Assembly: GCA_023052935.1 (NCBI GenBank)
Contig: CM041292.1
Coordinates: 134,492,951-134,556,950 of the forward strand
DNA length: 64,000 nt
Direction: 5' to 3'
From: Piezodorus guildinii
Taxonomy: Eukaryota > Arthropoda > Insecta > Hemiptera > Pentatomidae
Position numbers and translations under genes: made by a program. This document shows, in pieces, positions 50,018 to 61,446 of the stretch. Position 1 is the first letter of the stretch; every line of letters begins with the position of its first letter. A model generated the notes under the pieces. The model was not told where the DNA came from and ran no database searches. It worked only from the letters and a program-made list of their open reading frames with translations.

Positions 50018-51109
50018 CTAGGGATGCTTTATTAAATTTAATATTTGGGAATAAGCTAGTGACAAGTTATGTTTGTCAGTCTTTTGATTAACAGGAAGGG
50101 GTTCTAGTTGTATGTAAATGCATTCTGTAATGAGTCGTTTGTCATGGTTGGGAACAGTGGCAAGAATGGATGTTTTATCAAAATCAAAGGAATGGTTAAG
50201 GGTTAAGGAATGTTCTGAAAGTTTTGAAGCGGTAGAATTTTTAGAGGAAATTGTATATTTGTGTCGGGTGATGCGATCTTTGAGAAGGTTTTTGGTTTCA
50301 CCAATATAGGCAGAGTTGCAATTAGGAGTTCCGCAAGGGACTCTATAAACAATTTTTGAACGGTGGTCTGTTGGTATACTGTCTTTAAGTCGGCTGTAAA
50401 TATTGGAGAGTTTGTAGTGGGATTTTAAAGCAAGTCTGAGGTTTGGATAGAAGGATTTTAATGATTTTTTAATTTTTCTGAAAGAGAGGGAATGTAAGGT
50501 ACGGATCTATATAAGAGAGTTGGTGATGATGATGGAGTAGAAAGAGAGGTTAATTGAGGTTGAGACTGATTTCTGTAGTTATTTATAAGTTTGTTTATGA
50601 TCACGGTAGGGAAGTTATTGGCCAGGAGAATTGTCTTTATGCGGTTAATGTTGATGTCGTGGAAACGGGGATCGGAAAGGAAAAGGCTTCGGTGTATAAG
50701 ATTTTTAGCAACGTTAATTTTTTGATGATGGGGATGTTGGGAATAAAAGTTTAATAGTCTGCCAGAGTAAGTCGGTTTTGTGTACCAGTCAGTGGATATT
50801 GTGTTATTAGGGTTTCTAATGATGAGGAGGTCAAGAAATGGGAGGGAATTGTTAGTTTCGGATTCAGAGGTAAAATGTAGGCGGGGGTGGTAAGAGTTAA
50901 AGGCTAAAAGTATGTCAGTAATTTTGTCGTGGTTAAGAACAAGGAGGAGGTCATCTACGTATTTTTTAATAAGAATAATATCCTCAGGAAACTGAGGGAT
51001 TATCAAATTTAGTAAATCGTTAAGGACAATATTGGCGAGGTCAGGGGCGAGAGGATTTCCCATAGCCAGTCCTGAAATTTGATTAAAGAACTGTCCATTG
51101 AATGTAAGG
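50018..51109 (-). pseudogene. Penelope-like RT/endonuclease, 5'-truncated and frameshifted copy
   Basis: The frame starts at the equivalent of residue 429 of the plus-strand copy (LTFNGQFFNQISGLAMGNPL), so it lacks RT motif A. It keeps motif B (SGLAMGNPLAPDL) and the catalytic box YVDDLLLVLN. A one-base deletion in an A-run (near 50475) shifts the frame after PSLSEK. The GIY-YIG part remains only in another frame down to the stop at about 50018. One visible substitution is LVLNHDK for LVLNPDK. It cannot make an active enzyme. Its role, if any, is structural, as the inverted partner that may supply upstream sequence to the full copy. Confidence 0.85.
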
Positions 51110-53473
51110 ATCTTTCTCCTAAAATGCAGATCCAATGCAGTTTTTCCAAAATTCATAGAATATTCTTTAAATCATATCATAACTTCAAAATCGCCTTTTC
51201 CAAAATTAGCATCATTAGCTCTTAATTTTAAAAAATCCCTTCTAAATATCAAAATCAGAGAGTGCATCGTACAGATTAATTCCCTAAATAAAAAAATATC
51301 CACTCTTAAAATTTTATTCAATAATTATATTAACGCTAACAACCTTACAATTCTCGACACAGTCATATCATCCATATTCAATTCCAGTAGAAGCAGAAAA
51401 AAACAAAAACTCATTACAAAATATAATAACCTCTACCTAGATTCAATAAAACATAAAATTTATCCTAAAGGAGACCAAAACTGGGTTCAAAATGTTTCTT
51501 CCACCATTTTACCACCCTATGTTAAAGATATTTTAAGTTTAGGACCAAATTTTTCCGCTCCCAACACCTCAATCAAAATTATTCCTCAACTCATTACTGA
51601 TTTGGAATTTATCTTTAATGACGATGTTATATCCAATTCTAATGACGATAAGGAGTTGTCACGGATTTCTGTTTGCAATATTATATCCAATCATCTCCAA
51701 CATCCACCTTCCTCACCATCAAATTTTTCACCTCAATTCTTTAAAGACTTATCTCTTACCCGAGCTTTCCTAAAATCCCATGACGACATCATAGTAACCA
51801 GAACTGACAAAGGAAACAAGACTGTAATCATGGACCGTTCCGAATATAATGACAAAATGAACATTCTCCTTTCCGATAGATCCACTTATGTTCCTATATC
51901 CCGCGATCCCACCCCTTCACTTAAAACTAAATTCAATAAACACCTGAAATCTCTTTTAAATTCAAAATTTATAAACTATCCCAGCTATAGAAACCTTATT
52001 TCCTATAATTCCGTTGCTCCTCGCTTCTATGGACTCCCAAAAATTCATAAACCAGGTATCCCCCTCCGCCCTATCACATCGAATATCAACTCACCCTCTG
52101 TTAACCTCAGTAAATGCTTACTACCCTCTTTACAACATCTTAGTCACAACAATCCTTACGATATCCAAAATTCTTTTCTTCTCCGCGAACAATTAATATC
52201 CTTCATTATTCCGGAACATTACATCCTTGTTTCCTTTGATGTAGAAAGCTTGTTTACCAATATTCCTATAGATAAAGCCCTATGTATCATCGAAGATAAC
52301 TGGTCTTCTATTGAACCCCATACCTCACTTAATTGCCCTTCATACCTAGAATCCCTCAACCTTTGTTGCAATTCCGGATACCTTACATTCAATGGACAGT
52401 TCTTTAATCAAATTTCAGGACTGGCTATGGGAAATCCTCTCGCCCCTGACCTCGCCAATATTGTCCTTAACGATTTACTAAATTTGATAATCCCTCAGTT
52501 TCCTGAGGATATTATTCTTATTAAAAAATACGTAGATGACCTCCTCCTTGTTCTTAACCCCGACAAAATTACTGACATACTTTTAGCCTTTAACTCTTAC
52601 CACCCCCGCCTACATTTTACCTCTGAATCCGAAACTAACAATTCCCTCCCATTTCTTGACCTCCTCATCATTAGAAACCCTAATAACACAATATCCACTG
52701 ACTGGTACACAAAACCGACTTACTCTGGCAGACTATTAAACTTTTATTCCCAACATCCCCATCATCAAAAAATTAACGTTGCTAAAAATCTTATACACCG
52801 AAGCCTTTTCCTTTCCGATCCCCGTTTCCACGACATCAACATTAACCGCATAAAGACAATTCTCCTGGCCAATAACTTCCCTACCGTGATCATAAACAAA
52901 CTTATAAATAACTACAGAAATCAGTCTCAACCTCAATTAACCTCTCTTTCTACTCCATCATCATCACCAACTCTCTTATATAGATCCGTACCTTACATTC
53001 CCTCTCTTTCAGAAAAAATTAAAAAATCATTAAAATCCTTCTATCCAAACCTCAGACTTGCTTTAAAATCCCACTACAAACTCTCCAATATTTACAGCCG
53101 ACTTAAAGACAGTATACCAACAGACCACCATTCAAAAATTGTTTATAGAGTCCCTTGCGGAACTCCTAATTGCAACTCTGCCTATATTGGTGAAACCAAA
53201 AACCTTCTCAAAGATCGCATCACCCGACACAAATATACAATTTCCTCTAAAAATTCTACCGCTTCAAAACTTTCAGAACATTCCTTAACCCTTAACCATT
53301 CCTTTGATTTTGATAAAACATCCATTCTTGCCACTGTTCCCAACCATGACAAACGACTCATTACAGAATGCATTTACATACAACTAGAACCCCTTCCTGT
53401 TAATCAAAAGACTGACAAACATAACTTGTCACTAGCTTATTCCCAAATATTAAATTTAATAAAGCATCCCTAG
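51110..53473 (+). CDS. Penelope-like element polyprotein: reverse transcriptase plus GIY-YIG endonuclease
   Basis: A single open frame of about 787 codons (numbered below from the frame opening at 51098). Early RT motifs are at about 308-325 (YGLPKIHKPGIPLRPI). Motif A is FDVESLFTNIP with Asp381. Motif B is SGLAMGNPLAPDLAN from 440. The catalytic box is YVDD at 478-481. The C-terminal GIY-YIG domain has CGTPNC (Cys687, Cys692), AYIGETKN at 695-702, Arg707, RHKY, a candidate catalytic Glu757 (ITECIY) and NQKTDKHN near the end. The two Cys and later His residues fit the zinc-finger-like motif known in this endonuclease type. The length is near the family's usual 800 or so. No ATG occurs in frame before residue 245, so the copy is probably truncated by a few codons at its N-terminus, or the start lies in sequence lost at the junction. 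It is presumed nuclear, nicking DNA and priming reverse transcription at the nick. Confidence 0.92.
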   Translation: MFLLKCRSNAVFPKFIEYSLNHIITSKSPFPKLASLALNFKKSLLNIKIRECIVQINSLNKKISTLKILFNNYINANNLTILDTVISSIFNSSRSRKKQKLITKYNNLYLDSIKHKIYPKGDQNWVQNVSSTILPPYVKDILSLGPNFSAPNTSIKIIPQLITDLEFIFNDDVISNSNDDKELSRISVCNIISNHLQHPPSSPSNFSPQFFKDLSLTRAFLKSHDDIIVTRTDKGNKTVIMDRSEYNDKMNILLSDRSTYVPISRDPTPSLKTKFNKHLKSLLNSKFINYPSYRNLISYNSVAPRFYGLPKIHKPGIPLRPITSNINSPSVNLSKCLLPSLQHLSHNNPYDIQNSFLLREQLISFIIPEHYILVSFDVESLFTNIPIDKALCIIEDNWSSIEPHTSLNCPSYLESLNLCCNSGYLTFNGQFFNQISGLAMGNPLAPDLANIVLNDLLNLIIPQFPEDIILIKKYVDDLLLVLNPDKITDILLAFNSYHPRLHFTSESETNNSLPFLDLLIIRNPNNTISTDWYTKPTYSGRLLNFYSQHPHHQKINVAKNLIHRSLFLSDPRFHDININRIKTILLANNFPTVIINKLINNYRNQSQPQLTSLSTPSSSPTLLYRSVPYIPSLSEKIKKSLKSFYPNLRLALKSHYKLSNIYSRLKDSIPTDHHSKIVYRVPCGTPNCNSAYIGETKNLLKDRITRHKYTISSKNSTASKLSEHSLTLNHSFDFDKTSILATVPNHDKRLITECIYIQLEPLPVNQKTDKHNLSLAYSQILNLIKHP

Positions 53474-54671
53474 CTCATTTTTTAAACAACCACCTGATCA
53501 TCTCTTCATAATTTTATTTTTATTTATTTATTATCAATTTTTTATTTATATATTTATTTAATTTTCGTACTCCCCTTTTTTATTTATTTATTTGTTTACC
53601 TACTAGATTACTGTTTATTTATCATTTCCTTCGACAGCTCCTTATCGTCATTCGTTATTACCTTATCATCATTCATCATTTATTATCGTCATCCGTTATT
53701 ACTTAAAATCTTTTAATCTTTACCTCGTCACTATTTCTTACAATTTTATCAAATACTCATAAGTAATAACTCAAGTACTCTCAAGTAATGACTTTTGGCT
53801 ATTTTTTAACAATCGAATCAGTAAACATAACTTAGCTTCTTGGAATTTTCCTAACGGACATTCTAGTTCTCATATTTTCCGTTCCACGCAATGAGCGTTT
53901 TTTAAACTGAGAAACATCACTTCGTAGGCAAAGCTTGCAAGTCATGTATGTATATATTTTTTTCTTATTTATAAGGGTCTTTTTTCATCGCCCATTTCTT
54001 TCTCCCCCTTTCCATACTCATATATTTCTCCATTACATATCCTGACATATAATTATTAGTTTAATATTACATTATTTTAAAATTTAAATTATTATTTTTT
54101 ATTCATACTGTTTCTCTTTTGTAATGACTATATTTTTTTTATATATTACCTATACTCTTAACTATGTTTTTAATATATTACCGTCATATATCAACTCATA
54201 ATTGTTAATATTTAAAATTTTAATTGTTCACATATTTTTCCTTTATCATTTTTTTCATTTACTGAGTCTCTATTTATATATTCTCATTACAATATTATCA
54301 TCTCAATTATGTCTACTTCCATACTTTATAACTATCATCTTAATTTTGTTTATTTCCATACTTTATAACTGTCACCTTATTTCCATACTTTATAATTGTC
54401 ATCTTATTATCATTTTACATTTAATATTATTTATGTTCCCATAATTTATTACTGTCATATTATTATTATATACCTAACGCATTATTAAGTCTAATTACAT
54501 TGGTTGTTATCTTGTTTCTTTTAGCCCTGATGAAGGCCCACATTGTAGGCCGAAACGTCGGCACATAATAAAAATAACTCTTATTTTTAATTGTGTGGTT
54601 TTAATTTATGACCGCACCCCCAACCATCTTCCTCATCTAATTTCTCTACGGTCAACAAAACTCCATCATTA
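53474..54671 (+). other. Penelope-like element 3' untranslated region
   Basis: About 1.2 kb of T- and AT-rich DNA with simple TTTATTTA and CATCATT repeats. It contains the hammerhead motif near its end and shows near-perfect inverted identity to 48854-50017. The frame 54202-54444 (Ile/Leu-rich) is a composition artefact. Confidence 0.75.
54516..54576 (+). ncRNA. Hammerhead ribozyme motif, intact core
   Basis: The core pieces are complete and in order: CTGATGA (54527-54533); stem II GGCC (54535-54538) with GGCC (54548-54551), extendable by ACA/TGT-type pairs; GAAA (54552-54555); then ACGTC with cleavage expected after C54559. Stem I is GCC/GGC (54524-54526 with 54560-54562), followed by an internal loop and TTTT/AAAA. 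One extra A sits between CTGATGA and stem II. Stem III would be the self-complementary ACGT, too short to fold within one molecule, which suggests a dimeric form. Hammerhead motifs are known in Penelope-like terminal repeats. Activity is inferred, not shown. Confidence 0.7.
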
Positions 54672-54684
54672 TGAAAATACAAGA
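54672..54684. repeat. Target-site duplication, right copy
   Basis: TGAAAATACAAGA, identical to 48844-48856. Confidence 0.75.
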
Positions 54685-54902
54685 GGTTATGTTTTGTTTT
54701 TAATGCTAAACCTTTCTCTGCATGTTGATTAGAAATCTTTTCGAAAAAAGCAAACAAAATTAAACTTAAACCCAACTAATATGGATAAGAATCGAAGACT
54801 TCCGTGCAGCAGTCAGGAAATGAAATAAAATATAAATGAATATTTATTCGGGTTGACATTTTAGTTCAGAATACTCAGTCACTATCATACTCCTTTGCCT
54901 TG

Positions 54903-55075
54903 AATGAATGAATGAATAAAGCCTTTATTGCAAGGATAACAATTAAATTATAATACTTACTTTCTAGTTCTAATATAATTTCTAATATAATCTAATAAAA
55001 AGTTCTAATATAATCTAATAAAAAGTTCTAATATAATGTAATAAAAAGTTCTAATATAATTGAAAAAAAAAAATA
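54903..55075. repeat. LINE-like 3' tail (minus) and 23-bp minisatellite
   Basis: TGAATGAATGAATGAATAAA at about 54904-54920, read on the minus strand, gives AATAAAGGCTTTATTCATTC, resembling insect non-LTR 3' ends. It is followed by about four units of TTCTAATATAATCTAATAAAAAG-like sequence (about 54965-55060). Confidence 0.6.
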
Positions 55076-57274
55076 TAATGCTAAGTGAAAAATAATAATA
55101 ATGTATATACTTGATAAATGAAAAACAACTATATAATTAATGTTCCTTAGTTGCTTACGATATTTACAATATGTTATCCCTACAGGCCTCTCCTTACGGA
55201 GGTGATGGTCTAACTTCCCCGGTGACCAAACCTATTGGGAAGTGTTTGGTGCTCCTTTGCCTTAAACACCAATTAATAATTAATACGATTATATATTGTC
55301 CCTAACTGCAAACCGGACCATCTTTTTCTTCAATCACCAAAGGGTCAACCACTGAATTTCACCATACAATTTATAGTTCCGGTCGAATACGAGGAATTCC
55401 TAAATTTCAACCGGAGAAAGTGTATAACAAACTTCCTTAGCTGCGAAGAGCGACATAACTGCCCAACTAATAACCGGTCCTTAACATGAAAAATTGGCAC
55501 ATTAAATACCAATGTGCAATAGAAACATATCTATATATATTTTTTAACTTAAAGTAAAAATCATAAATCTTATGTTAATGGATTTAGATCACTCTCTATA
55601 ACTTCTACCCCTTTAGGGACAAACTAATTTTTCTAAAATCTTCAGCTTTCCAACATCAACGTAGAGTTTTAAGTCAAAAATGAAAGTGAAAGATTTATGA
55701 AAGTTTATCACCTTCTAAACATAGACGATAGGCAATCCAGAATTTGAAAACCTCTTATTTCAAGAAAAAGTGACTTATACGATTTTACTAAAAGCACAGA
55801 AAAAGTGACTTATACCATTTTACTAAAAAGCACAGAAAAAGTGTGCTTTCATAAAAAAAACCCTCAAGATTGGAATTTTTCACAATCACATTATTTTTCT
55901 ACCATATGTTTTCTATAAAGTAAAAAGAACTTCAAAATTTTAGTACTGATTACAGACTAAAATCCTTTTATCTGTAATCGAAACATATAACGTAATGTGA
56001 ATCAGTTATTATAATTTAATGAAATACTAGGATAGATTACTGGATATATCCGATTTGCGAAAGGGAAAAAACATCTGAACAAATCCGAAAATCACCTGCC
56101 AATCAGGAGATTCTAAATCGCCCTTAAAAAAAGACCTCCTTTATTAAGGATGATCTCACCTGGGATCAGATGCAGATCGTAAAGTTGTAATTAGCACTAT
56201 GGGGTCGGTAAAATATAATGAAGGGGTCACTCTTGCATGGAGGGAGAAGGCAGCTGACTGGAGGTAACAAGCTAAGGTTTTGTCCTAATTCGGCCGGTGA
56301 TTGAGCCTCGTCAGGCGAAAGGAAGGCCTATAATCATCCGCTATCTATTTACTCAGGCAAACTACGGCGTCGGGGCAACACGAATCCGCAATCAGGAAAT
56401 CTGACTCCTCGCTCGGGATGGTACACTCTCACCTCCGCTTGGCTATCATCTCACCCGGGCAATATCCTCCATGTACTGGAGCTGGAGTCCAGAGGTGTCG
56501 AAACGGACTCGTCTTGTTAGCCAAGGAGCGAAAAATGCTTCCCACGGTATAATCAGTCAGTATCTAGTTAATGGAAAATAAATTGACCCGCTGGTATGGA
56601 AATGAGTGGTCTCACGAGGATTATTACCCGTTAGCAAATAATTAATATAATACATCGTTTTTATTAGGTAATAAACACATTTTAGGATATTAGTTAAATA
56701 CAGCAATACAACATGAAATCCGAAAAATCGTATTGGGTAGTCCAAGACTATGTCGATGAAACAGTGGAAGAGAGAGATATTTTATTTATTAATAGACTGA
56801 GAGCAGAGAGGGAAAAAATGTGTTGATTTCAAGAAATTGTTTAGCCTTAGCTATTTTTATCAGATAGTTTTTTCCGATTCAAAAAACATATGTGTATATG
56901 CTGGATACAGAGACAATGTCTCTCACTATATTAGATTATTTATTCGCTATATACTTAAAATATTCAGGCCAATGTCCATTCTGATTAATTACCAAAATCA
57001 AAATGTCATTGAGCTGTGGTTCCAAACAACCAATTTTAAGAGAATCTTATATCCTATTATTTTAATGGCAAGGATCTTCTGAATCCTAAATAATAGATTT
57101 ATATTTATATTTTTAGTGGCCTAAACCGTACCCAAAACTACTATGCTAGCTATGTTCTATTATGATGATGGAAATGAAGAAAAAGAATAAAGCTCTAAGA
57201 GTATACTTTAATCCGCAAGATATTAAAAAACTAAAATTTAATACTAAAACTGGCATATGGCTAATAATATAAAA
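55076..57274. other. Unassigned DNA with GC-rich island 56150-56540
   Basis: The island (GGCCGGTGATTGAGCCTCG, GGCCTATAATCATCCGC) resembles the one at 6.5 kb in composition and in the shared word GCCTATAATC. A smaller mixed patch lies at 55170-55260. Short direct repeats of CAGAAAAAGTGACTTATAC occur at about 55796-55845. Frames 56557-56745 and 56837-57082 are unsupported. Confidence 0.3.
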
Positions 57275-57402
57275 TGCTTGGATGTGCCTTTCGGAGAGGA
57301 CGTAAAATGACGGCCCTGAGCCGGCGCGATGTCTTACACTCCTAATCAAACCGTGATATTTAGTACTCCCACAGTAGCATAAAAATTACGTTAAATAAAC
57401 AA
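57275..57402 (+). mobile_element. 5'-truncated SINE, same family as 42153-42420
   Basis: TTTCGGAGAGGACGTAAAATG, ACGGCCCTGAGCC, GCGATGTC and the 3' end CACAGTAGCATAAAAATTAC followed by GTTAAATAAACAA match the body and tail of the 42.2-kb SINE. The tRNA head is missing. Confidence 0.7.
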
Positions 57403-59416
57403 AATCCTAAACAAGAAAGGTATTTATTCAAATACTCATAGAGAAATTAAGTATTCTTTATTATCTTATGTGATGTTACGTCTATCTTCTGAGCTTATTT
57501 TTTTCGATATGTTAGAAAATTAAAAAATTTAAGGCTGATTTTGGATTTAGTCACGTGTCAGTGATCACTGGCTGTTATATTACATAAAATGTTGAATTAG
57601 TCTGAGTAAAACGTGTAATTCTCATTAAAAACCAAGTCTTCACGAATATTTTACGTTAATTTCATTTAAATTTTTTTTCCGAAGGAGCCATCGCTGATCC
57701 CTACGCCATCTGCAGATGCCTAGGGCTCCAACCATTTTTGGGAATCACTGGTTAAGAGGTGACCGTGGCTGAGTAAAGTAGGCTAGACAAACAAGCCAAA
57801 AAAATATTTTGAGTTCATTCAGCAGGGTATGTAAGGCCCGTCATACAACAGGTCGCGCAAACATAAGGAGAGATTACTCTATCCTATAAGATTCACCGAG
57901 AATACAGCCAAACATGTAAAAGGTATGCTGCGACAACGAAAAAAAAAAAAAAAAAGGTTATAAACATTTAGTAAAAAAATAAAAGAAAGTAAAATTCTAG
58001 TTTAATTAACGATAAATAATTTATAGGTGTTTATTATATCATAAATAAGCCTTATAAGAGATATAATGTTATAACAAAAAAGAAACTGTTAACCCAAATT
58101 TAACAATTTAAACAAATAAGCTTTAAAATGTAATAGCTTTAAAGAAATAAATCCTTTATGTTTCAGTCGCGTTTTGTATATTTACCTAGAAATTAATAAT
58201 TTATTTTAAATTAAATTAAGAATTCATTGTAATGTTGCACTAATTTGTTTTGCAACATTGTTTACTTTGTTTTGGAGATTTTCAACAATAAATGAGATCA
58301 GGAAAAAAAATAAGAATTAACGTACAGTACATTTTTTATGTATTATTAACCTTAAAATGCCCACGGGAAAAATAAGGAAATACTCTTACTTTTATGTAGG
58401 TACATATTTCATCGTGTATGTATAGTTTGAAAAATAAATGGAGAATGAGAAAAAAAAAAAAGCAAGGCTCGATTAAATAAAGCATTTTATTTAGTTTTTC
58501 ACGAGATGTTAATTTTTATTGTTCGAGATAGTTGCAACATATCATATTACATTATATTCATGGATCTTTAAAATAGGTATTTTAAATAAATTATCATCAC
58601 AATTAAAATAATTTATACCATATTCTTGAACTATAATAGTGCAAAAGTTTGCGAAATGAAGTCTGAGAAATACAATTTAAACATTTTCATTAATGTTACA
58701 GCAATAATTATGATTCTAATGGAATTTAAAACACCATTTCAATTTAAAAAATGACAACTATAAATATTCCTGAGAATGCATTAAAAAAGGATTACAAAAC
58801 TGTGATAATACAAAATATTACAATGCTATATTATTACTAAACCATCAAAATGAAAGTAGAACAAAAATACCAATTATGCTTGTATTATAATCTAATTAAT
58901 GATTGATCCTGACAATAAATGTGAATAATAAATAATAGCAGAGGGACCAAAGTAACTAACTAAGGAAAAAATAAGTTAATTGGGCAGTTGATAGCAAATA
59001 GGAAGGAAAATTGAATGAACGGTACACGCTTGTAATGTGACTGTATTCCCACAATATTTTTTTTTACAAAAAATAGCCCATAAATACCAAGAAGATTGGA
59101 GTAATTACCTCAATTCTATAAATTGTCATGTAATGACCAACGCCGAACAGCTAAAATACTAAATGAAAAAACGGGCTTTCGGCAGTTACATACTCGTTAG
59201 CTGTTAATTTACTCGGATAATTGTTAATTAAAAAAGTAGTAATACTAGATGGATTTTTACGATTTTACGCTTATTTAAAATCGAGAATGCTACTCAGAAA
59301 TTTTATGAGAATACTTCAGTATTATAAATGAATCTTTCCGACTACCATCAGCCAAATGGAATATCAATGTCATATTTCAGCTCGATCGATTCGATTATAA
59401 ATTTTAACTTTTTCAG
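57403..59416. other. Unassigned AT-rich DNA
   Basis: Poly(A) runs lie at about 57939-57955 and 58450-58461. A slightly GC-richer patch lies at about 57680-57900. No gene, repeat family or RNA is supported. Confidence 0.4.
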
Positions 59417-59496
59417 CTGCGGATGAAGATAAAACAGCAGAGGACTTATTATGTCTGGAAACTCTTAGGATTTTAAAACAACAAAAAAATAAATAG
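59417..59496 (+). CDS. Candidate terminal coding exon
   Basis: Tentative. An acceptor-like ATTTTAACTTTTTCAG ends at 59416. From 59419 a frame of 25 codons reads ADEDKTAEDLLCLETLRI then LKQQKNK and TAG (59494-59496). The acidic, amphipathic composition is unusual for this AT-rich region. The exon would enter with two bases before the first complete codon. No upstream exon is identified, and AT-rich sequence with possible polyadenylation words follows. No family is recognised. Confidence 0.22.
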
Positions 59497-61227
59497 AGAA
59501 TTATAGTATTATAGAAAGGACATATTTATGTTTTTAATTATATTATAAATATGTTTTTATAAGAAACTATTTTATTTTATTTTTTTTTTTTTATCAAACA
59601 TTCTCCAAAAGATGTGACAAGGATTAGTTGTGGAACGCAATGGGCGAGAAATTGTAAGAACTGACAAACTTGATAAAAATGGAATTATTTGGTTAAAAAA
59701 GTACTATTATTTTATTTTTTGGATATATTACAATCTGTCACAATGGACAATAATAATATTGCTATAAGATTACATTCATACATTATTTACTATTATTTAA
59801 GATAAAAACTGAAAAATGTTTTAATATATCTCTATATATTATATAAGGAGTACATAATAATATATAAGAATGAATACACTAATTCCCAAATAATATAATT
59901 AGAATTTTAACAAAAAACAACTACTTTGTTTTGTTTTTTTGTATAATGTAAATTTTGATTTTAAACTTTGTATTGTAAGTACTCTATTTACGCATTTGAT
60001 ATCTCCAATGCCTAAGATTTGTCCCTATTATGCATTTACGCATTTTAAGGAGGTTTATGTTTTTCATCATTTCTGTTAATTTTTAGAATTATTAATTCTT
60101 AATCAAATGTAGCTGGCGACAAGGGGAAATTATAAATTATAAAAACCACAAGTTAAAATCTATATAATTAAAGAAATAGTTTAGTTTTAAAATAATAATA
60201 ACAAATGCAGAAAATATTAAAATTGCAATAATTTTAATAAACTATATTCCTTCATCATTGTGATTGATAACAAAATACCTTAATTAACATTTTAACATTG
60301 GTCCCAATGCTACTAGTCCTTAGTGTAGCTTCCTAGTGTAGCTAATGTAAATTAAAAATCGTTAATTGTTCAATAATTTCACTAATTCAATGCTGGCGAA
60401 TATTTTAGAAAAAATATAGTATTTTTTCCAACCCCAATCAATATAGAAATAAAGTTGGTACGAATCATGGTTTAAACAGTAACAAGTAATAAAAACGTGG
60501 ATAATGAAACGACCGAATAAGGAGTTAAATGTAAAAATATAAATGTTATGGCCTCTTATGATTAATGAAAATTATTTTTTTTTTTGTTTCATTTTAAATT
60601 AAAAACCCATTGCTTTAGATTAAATTAGAAAAGAAGAGGGAGGGAGACGTGCAAGGGAGAGGAGGTTAATAGCGAGGAGTTGAATTATACTTTCCATTTT
60701 CTTCGAGACGAGACAATAAAACTGCAAACGCGCTCTTTTAAGAGTTCGCCCTGAGCAAATTATTGTTCAGATATAACTGTATCTGAACCTATTAACACCT
60801 GGATCCATTTCAGGTGGAAACAAACTATTTTCCATTTCTTGTAAAACTATACATATATTACTAAATATTACTTAAATATATAAACACATGATAGCCTCAA
60901 AAGGACTAGAAATGAAGCCTGCCACAATACCATGAAAACCATGGTTGGCGAATTGGTAAATTCTAAAATATCTAAAGCAGTGGTTATTCGAATGGGAAAT
61001 GGGAAAGAAGAGAAGTTCCCGTTTCCTCTAAAAAAATAATTAGTTGATAACTTATATAGAGTAATACAGCACATACCAAATACCTATTAGTATCAATATT
61101 CGTAATTTTATATCAATATGCATGTTTGGGTTGATTATAGTTAACAAGTACGTTAAACCACTATCTTACCTCTTCCCTACCTCCTTACAATCCAAACCGT
61201 CATTATCACTTATGACAAAAAACTGAA
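59497..61227. other. Unassigned AT-rich DNA
   Basis: A T run lies at about 59576-59593 and another at about 60566-60575. A purine-rich patch (GAAGAGGGAGGGAGAC) lies near 60631. The minus-strand frame 60868-61074 is unsupported. Confidence 0.4.
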
Positions 61228-61345
61228 TCTGGAGGTGGCTTATACTCGAAGTTCATTACAGTATGATATTTGAACAAACGACTTATAAAGAAATCCTTAC
61301 AGGCTCTCAACACATTTGTTTGTAAGCTCATTGGACAAGGAACAA
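61228..61345 (+). repeat. Direct repeat flanking palindromic element, left copy
   Basis: The block ending AGGCTCTCAACACATTTGTT and GTAAGCTCATTGGACAA matches 61808-61922 (AGGCTCTCAACATAACTTGT, GTAAGCTCATTGGACAA) with moderate divergence. The two copies bracket the inverted repeat at 61447-61763. Confidence 0.7.
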
Positions 61346-61446
61346 CTAATTTCAGATTTTAAGTTGCTATATAAAAATTCCAAAGGTCTTTCTCGTAATT
61401 TGTTTTTTCTTTAAAGGTTAAATTTTTAATTTGGAAAAAACATGTT

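Larger units (their letters stand above)
48857..54671 (+). mobile_element. Penelope-like retroelement, head-to-head inverted composite
   Basis: Two copies share one insertion. A 5'-truncated copy on the minus strand occupies about 48857-51109. A longer copy on the plus strand occupies about 51110-54671. The inverted identity runs from 48854/54638 to 51109/52381 (coordinate sum about 103491), about 2256 bp per arm with very few differences. The plus copy carries an uninterrupted RT plus GIY-YIG frame. Both copies end in the same AT-rich 3' region with a hammerhead motif and a terminal ACCGCACCCCCAACCATC block. The plus copy has about 33 further bases before the 13-bp target duplication. Inverted or tandem partial copies at the 5' side are a known habit of Penelope-like elements. 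The low divergence and intact frame indicate a recent insertion. Confidence 0.9.

Noticed and set aside
50118..50754. Plus-strand frames 50118-50309 and 50554-50754, and their mirrors
   Set aside because: Antisense shadows of the Penelope-like coding sequence.
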